Shown here in pieces: positions 61,326-64,000 of a stretch of 64,000 nucleotides of DNA (positions are counted from its first letter, which is position 1; each line of letters begins with the position of its first letter). Source of the stretch: Kineosporia mesophila (GTDB taxonomy: Bacteria > Actinomycetota > Actinomycetes > Actinomycetales > Kineosporiaceae). The stretch lies in assembly GCF_021129235.1 (NCBI RefSeq), contig NZ_JAJOMA010000011.1:186001-250000 (forward strand), written 5' to 3'. The translations under genes were made by a program, and so were the position numbers. Below the pieces are notes generated by a model. The model worked only from the letters and a program-made list of their open reading frames with translations. It searched no databases and was not told the DNA's origin.

Positions 61326-63218
61326 GTGACCGACGTGATGGGTCGGGTTGCCGCACTGTCCGCGGCTCTCGACTACGGATCGCCCTGGCTTCCGCCGGAA
61401 TCCGTGAAGAAGACGCGTGACCGGATGGAGCACGTGCGCCACCGGCTCGACCTCGGCACCGAACACACCGTGGTCGCGCTCGTCGGCGCTACCGGTGGCG
61501 GCAAGTCCAGTCTCTTCAACGCGATCGCCCGGATGGACATCGCCGCGGTCGGTGCGCGCAGGCCGCTGACCACCTCGCCGATGGCCTGCGTCTGGGGAGA
61601 CCTGGGCTCGCAGACGCTGCTCGACTGGCTGCAGGTGCCGGACGAGCGCCGGATGAGCCGGGAGTCGGTGCTCGATGCCGATGACCAGGCCGCGCTCCAC
61701 GGTCTCGTGCTGCTCGACCTGCCGGACCACGACTCGACCGAGGCTGTGCACCGGGTCGAGGTGGACCGTCTGGTCAGGATGGTCGATCTGATGATCTGGG
61801 TGGTCGATCCGCAGAAGTACGCCGACGACTCGCTGCACTCGGGCTATCTGCAGAAGCTCACCAGCCACGACGGCGTGATGCTCGTGGTGCTGAACCAGGT
61901 GGACAAGCTCAGCGCCGAAGAGGTCGACACCTGCGTGACCGACCTGCGCCGCCTGCTGGACGGCGACGGGCTGGCCCGCGTCGGTATCGTGCCCGTCTCC
62001 GCGACACGGGGCGACGGGATCGACGAGCTGCGCACCCTGCTGGCCGACGTCGTGCAGGACCGGTTCGCGGTCATCGAGCGGATCGAGAGCGATCTGGACA
62101 TTGCCGCCGAGGAGATCGCCGGCGGTCTGGCAGCCTCGGAACCCGGTGGGGGAAAGCCGGTCTCGCAGGACAAGCTGACCGTCGACCTGGCGGCCGCCGC
62201 CGGCGTCCCGGCTCTGCTCGACGTGCTCGGCGCCGATTACCGCCGCCGCGGCAAGGAGAAGCTCGCCTGGGCCCCGGCCGTGTGGGCCTCCCGGATCGCG
62301 GCCTCCCGGCGCAGCGGCACCGGTGCGGCGGAGACCCAGCTGCGCGCCGAGACGGCTTCGCTGAAGGCACTCGCATCGCCCGCCCAGCGCCCGGCTGTCC
62401 GGATCGCCGTCGACGCCATGCTCGCCGACAACTCCGGCTCCCTGCCCGAGCGCTGGGCCACGGAGATGAGGACCCTCGTCGCCCTGGCCGGTGACCCCGC
62501 TCTTCCCCCGGAAGACGCGGTCCTCCCCTCCGGCGCCGCCACCACGGCCACACCGGCCGGCTCGACGGGTGCCATCGCCGGAAGGGAATTGCGCGCAGCC
62601 GCCTCCCCGGGGCGAGGCCGGCACACCCCGGCCTTCGGCCTGCCTGTGGTCAACGGACGGCCCTCCTACGCAGCTAAGCCCGACCCGGACGGCCTCGCCC
62701 GGGTCCTGGACAGCCGGCTCACCGCTGTCGATCTGCGCTTCACCGTGCCGTTCTGGTGGCACGTCGTCCAGATCGGGCAGCACCTGCTCGGTGGCGTCGC
62801 GGTGGTCGGACTGCTCTGGCTGGCCCTGTACGGCCTGCTCCAGTTGTTCGGGCAGGACCTGCCCGGGACCCTCGGGTCCCTTCCGCTCGCCGTCACGGTG
62901 GGCGCCGGCGCGCTCATCGCCGGGGTGTTGCTGCGGCTGTTCTCCCGCTGGTGGCTCACCAACGGGGCCGGACGCCGCCGTGACGAGCTGCGGGGTCGGC
63001 TCCACGACACGGTCGCCGAGGTCGCTGCCGTACGGGTGGTCGCCCCGGTGCGTTCCGTCCTCGCCCGGCACCGGGAGACCCGGCAGGTGCTGCTCGGTGA
63101 GCAGTCGCCCTCGGCGGGCGAACCGGTTGCCCAGGGAGAACAGGCCCCGGGTGCGGGGCCACGGGAGACCACTCCGGCGGAGAACAGCACCGAGCCGGTG
63201 GCGGCACTCTCCAACTGA
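61326..63218 (+). CDS. Dynamin-like/YfjP-type GTPase with C-terminal membrane hairpin
   Basis: A 630-residue GTPase. TVVALVGATGGGKSSLFNAI is G1, RPLTTSPMACVWG the switch, VLLDLPDHDSTEAVHRVEVD G3, and VVLNQVDKLS G4 (NQxD rather than NKxD), with GIVPVSATRGDGIDELR as G5. After a linker, two adjacent membrane helices follow (about residues 510-570: LLGGVAVVGLLWLALYGLL and PLAVTVGAGALIAGVLLRLF). GTG 61326 has GAGGCCAG upstream. It follows the soluble GTPase by 113 bases; in other Actinobacteria such pairs shape membrane at division septa, which is inference for this gene. Confidence 0.85.
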   Translation: MTDVMGRVAALSAALDYGSPWLPPESVKKTRDRMEHVRHRLDLGTEHTVVALVGATGGGKSSLFNAIARMDIAAVGARRPLTTSPMACVWGDLGSQTLLDWLQVPDERRMSRESVLDADDQAALHGLVLLDLPDHDSTEAVHRVEVDRLVRMVDLMIWVVDPQKYADDSLHSGYLQKLTSHDGVMLVVLNQVDKLSAEEVDTCVTDLRRLLDGDGLARVGIVPVSATRGDGIDELRTLLADVVQDRFAVIERIESDLDIAAEEIAGGLAASEPGGGKPVSQDKLTVDLAAAAGVPALLDVLGADYRRRGKEKLAWAPAVWASRIAASRRSGTGAAETQLRAETASLKALASPAQRPAVRIAVDAMLADNSGSLPERWATEMRTLVALAGDPALPPEDAVLPSGAATTATPAGSTGAIAGRELRAAASPGRGRHTPAFGLPVVNGRPSYAAKPDPDGLARVLDSRLTAVDLRFTVPFWWHVVQIGQHLLGGVAVVGLLWLALYGLLQLFGQDLPGTLGSLPLAVTVGAGALIAGVLLRLFSRWWLTNGAGRRRDELRGRLHDTVAEVAAVRVVAPVRSVLARHRETRQVLLGEQSPSAGEPVAQGEQAPGAGPRETTPAENSTEPVAALSN

Positions 63219-63296
63219 AATCCCTCGTAGGGTGCGTGCGCTCATGTCTCGATGGTGGAGCGCACGCGCCGGCCGGATCCAGCCGCACGGCGGGTC

Positions 63297-63355
63297 TGTG
63301 GACAACGTCCCGTTCGTGGATTCCACAGGTCCGTACGACTCGTGGTTTGTCCACA
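63297..63355. promoter_or_regulatory. Two perfect DnaA boxes upstream of ssb
   Basis: TGTGGACAA (63297-63305) and TTGTCCACA (63347-63355) are exact DnaA-box consensus sequences in opposite orientation, 50 bases apart. A degenerate GATTCCACA lies between at 63319-63327. They sit 120-170 bases before the ssb start, in the space after the GTPase gene. Confidence 0.75.
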
Positions 63356-63469
63356 GGAGGCCGTCCGCGGCTCCCGGCCGGACGGCGTTCGAACGAGTCT
63401 GGATCCCTGATCGGGCATTCGGCCCGGCGAGCTCCGGCCATTCCGGCCGGTGGGCGAAAGGGGTCTTCA

Positions 63470-64000
63470 GTGAACGACATCCAGGTGGTTCTGCGAGGGA
63501 ACATCGCCAGCGACCCGCGGTTCGTGCGATTCGACGACGGCAACTGTGTGACCAGTTTCCGGCTCGCCTCCACCTCCTCGTGGTTCGACCGGGAGCACAA
63601 CACCTGGGTCGACCGGCGCACCACCTACGTCAGTGTGAACTGCCGGCGGGCCCTGGCCACCAGCGCTGAGCAGAGTCTCCACAAGGGGCATCCCGTGGTG
63701 ATCACCGGGCGGCTCTGGGAACGTGCCTGGACGAAGGACGACCGGTCGGGACGCACCCTCGAGGTGGAGGCCGAGACGGTCGGCCACGACCTGACCTTCG
63801 GCATCTCCGCGTTCACCCGGTTCACCCGGGAACGGCACGCCGGGGAACCGGTGGGAACCCCTCGCGAGGTGCGGGGCGCCGACGAGCGGGACCCGGACAC
63901 GGCGGCGGTCTACGGCGCCGTGCGGGAGATCGGTGAGCCGGTCACGGACGTCTCCGGTCTGACGGTGCTCGACGACGACACCACGGTGGCCGCGGACGGT
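63470..64000 (+). CDS. ssb: Single-stranded DNA-binding protein, partial (3' end outside window)
   Basis: The frame starts at GTG 63470 (AAAGGGG seven bases upstream) and stays open to the window end, giving 177 residues so far. DIQVVLRGNIASDPRFVRFDDGNCVTSFRLASTSSWFDREHNTW is the SSB OB-fold N-terminus, RRTTYVSVNCRRALATSAEQSLHKGHPVVITGRLWERAW the second half, and VEAETVGHDLTFGISAF the last strand. A flexible acidic tail begins after residue 120. It is not near rpsF/rpsR, so it is probably the second SSB paralogue (SsbB-like), linked in Streptomyces to chromosome segregation in spores. Confidence 0.92.
   Translation, partial: MNDIQVVLRGNIASDPRFVRFDDGNCVTSFRLASTSSWFDREHNTWVDRRTTYVSVNCRRALATSAEQSLHKGHPVVITGRLWERAWTKDDRSGRTLEVEAETVGHDLTFGISAFTRFTRERHAGEPVGTPREVRGADERDPDTAAVYGAVREIGEPVTDVSGLTVLDDDTTVAADG

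Overview
The window is a stretch of high-GC actinobacterial chromosome with dense genes, many GTG starts and 1-4 base start/stop overlaps. Several things point to a sporulating or filamentous actinomycete: DUF397 and DUF5753 regulators, a DUF574 methyltransferase, a dynamin-like GTPase pair next to a second SSB, and the clpS - DUF2017 - MBL - rph - rdgB order known from Mycobacterium. My impression is a Kineosporia-like or related genus, but the sequence alone does not prove the genus.

Layout. 1-9.6 kb: the tail of an EAL-domain gene, an NAD-malic enzyme, VanZ-like, YqgE, DUF3039 and MFS genes, a broken Uma2-family gene, a superfamily II helicase, and a reverse-strand PLP decarboxylase and GNAT gene. 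9.6-13.2 kb: regulators, a methyltransferase and a hydrolase; one XRE-cupin regulator has repeated half-sites at its start. 13.2-19.3 kb: an NAD-salvage operon (pncB, pncA and an unknown gene) with paired inverted repeats upstream, then clpS/DUF2017 in reverse and an MBL phosphodiesterase-like gene, rph and rdgB forward. 19.3-26.4 kb: a phospholipase A2-like/alpha-beta hydrolase pair, a two-component system, a molybdenum oxidoreductase, and a cysteine-desulfurase-like gene under a SAM-IV riboswitch. 26.4-31.6 kb: a 20-bp tandem repeat, tRNA-Leu, bcp, DUF3618, a GroES-like gene, a P450 that probably starts with CTG, a gene-poor stretch and a PHP-domain gene. 31.4-34.1 kb: an 18-bp inverted repeat pair and a large DUF222/HNH gene of the 13E12 type.

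34.1-48.6 kb: two crotonase-fold enzymes, a secreted CAP protein, a MerR regulator, a GGDEF-EAL protein, a matrixin-like protease, a 2'-5' RNA ligase-like protein, and a DUF574 methyltransferase. These are followed by an ATPase / XRE-DUF5753 / DUF397 module with a repeated 12-bp palindrome, then PrsW, oligoribonuclease and tRNA-Lys with a clear terminator. 48.6-58 kb: a phosphoesterase, a UbiA-type prenyltransferase, a 589-residue multidomain protein of unknown function, an ECF sigma factor with a SnoaL-like tail overlapped by a coiled-coil gene, a flavoprotein, convergent GAF-EAL and GAF-GGDEF genes, and tRNA-Arg. 58-64 kb: two consecutive dynamin-like GTPases and a 5' partial ssb preceded by two perfect DnaA boxes.

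Working connections. Cyclic-di-GMP enzymes recur (window start, 38-40 kb, 55-57 kb), and oligoribonuclease, which finishes c-di-GMP breakdown, lies among them. NAD salvage is one operon. The most promising uncharacterised items are the palindrome-linked ATPase/XRE/DUF397 module, the 589-residue protein, and the GTPase pair plus SSB with DnaA boxes.
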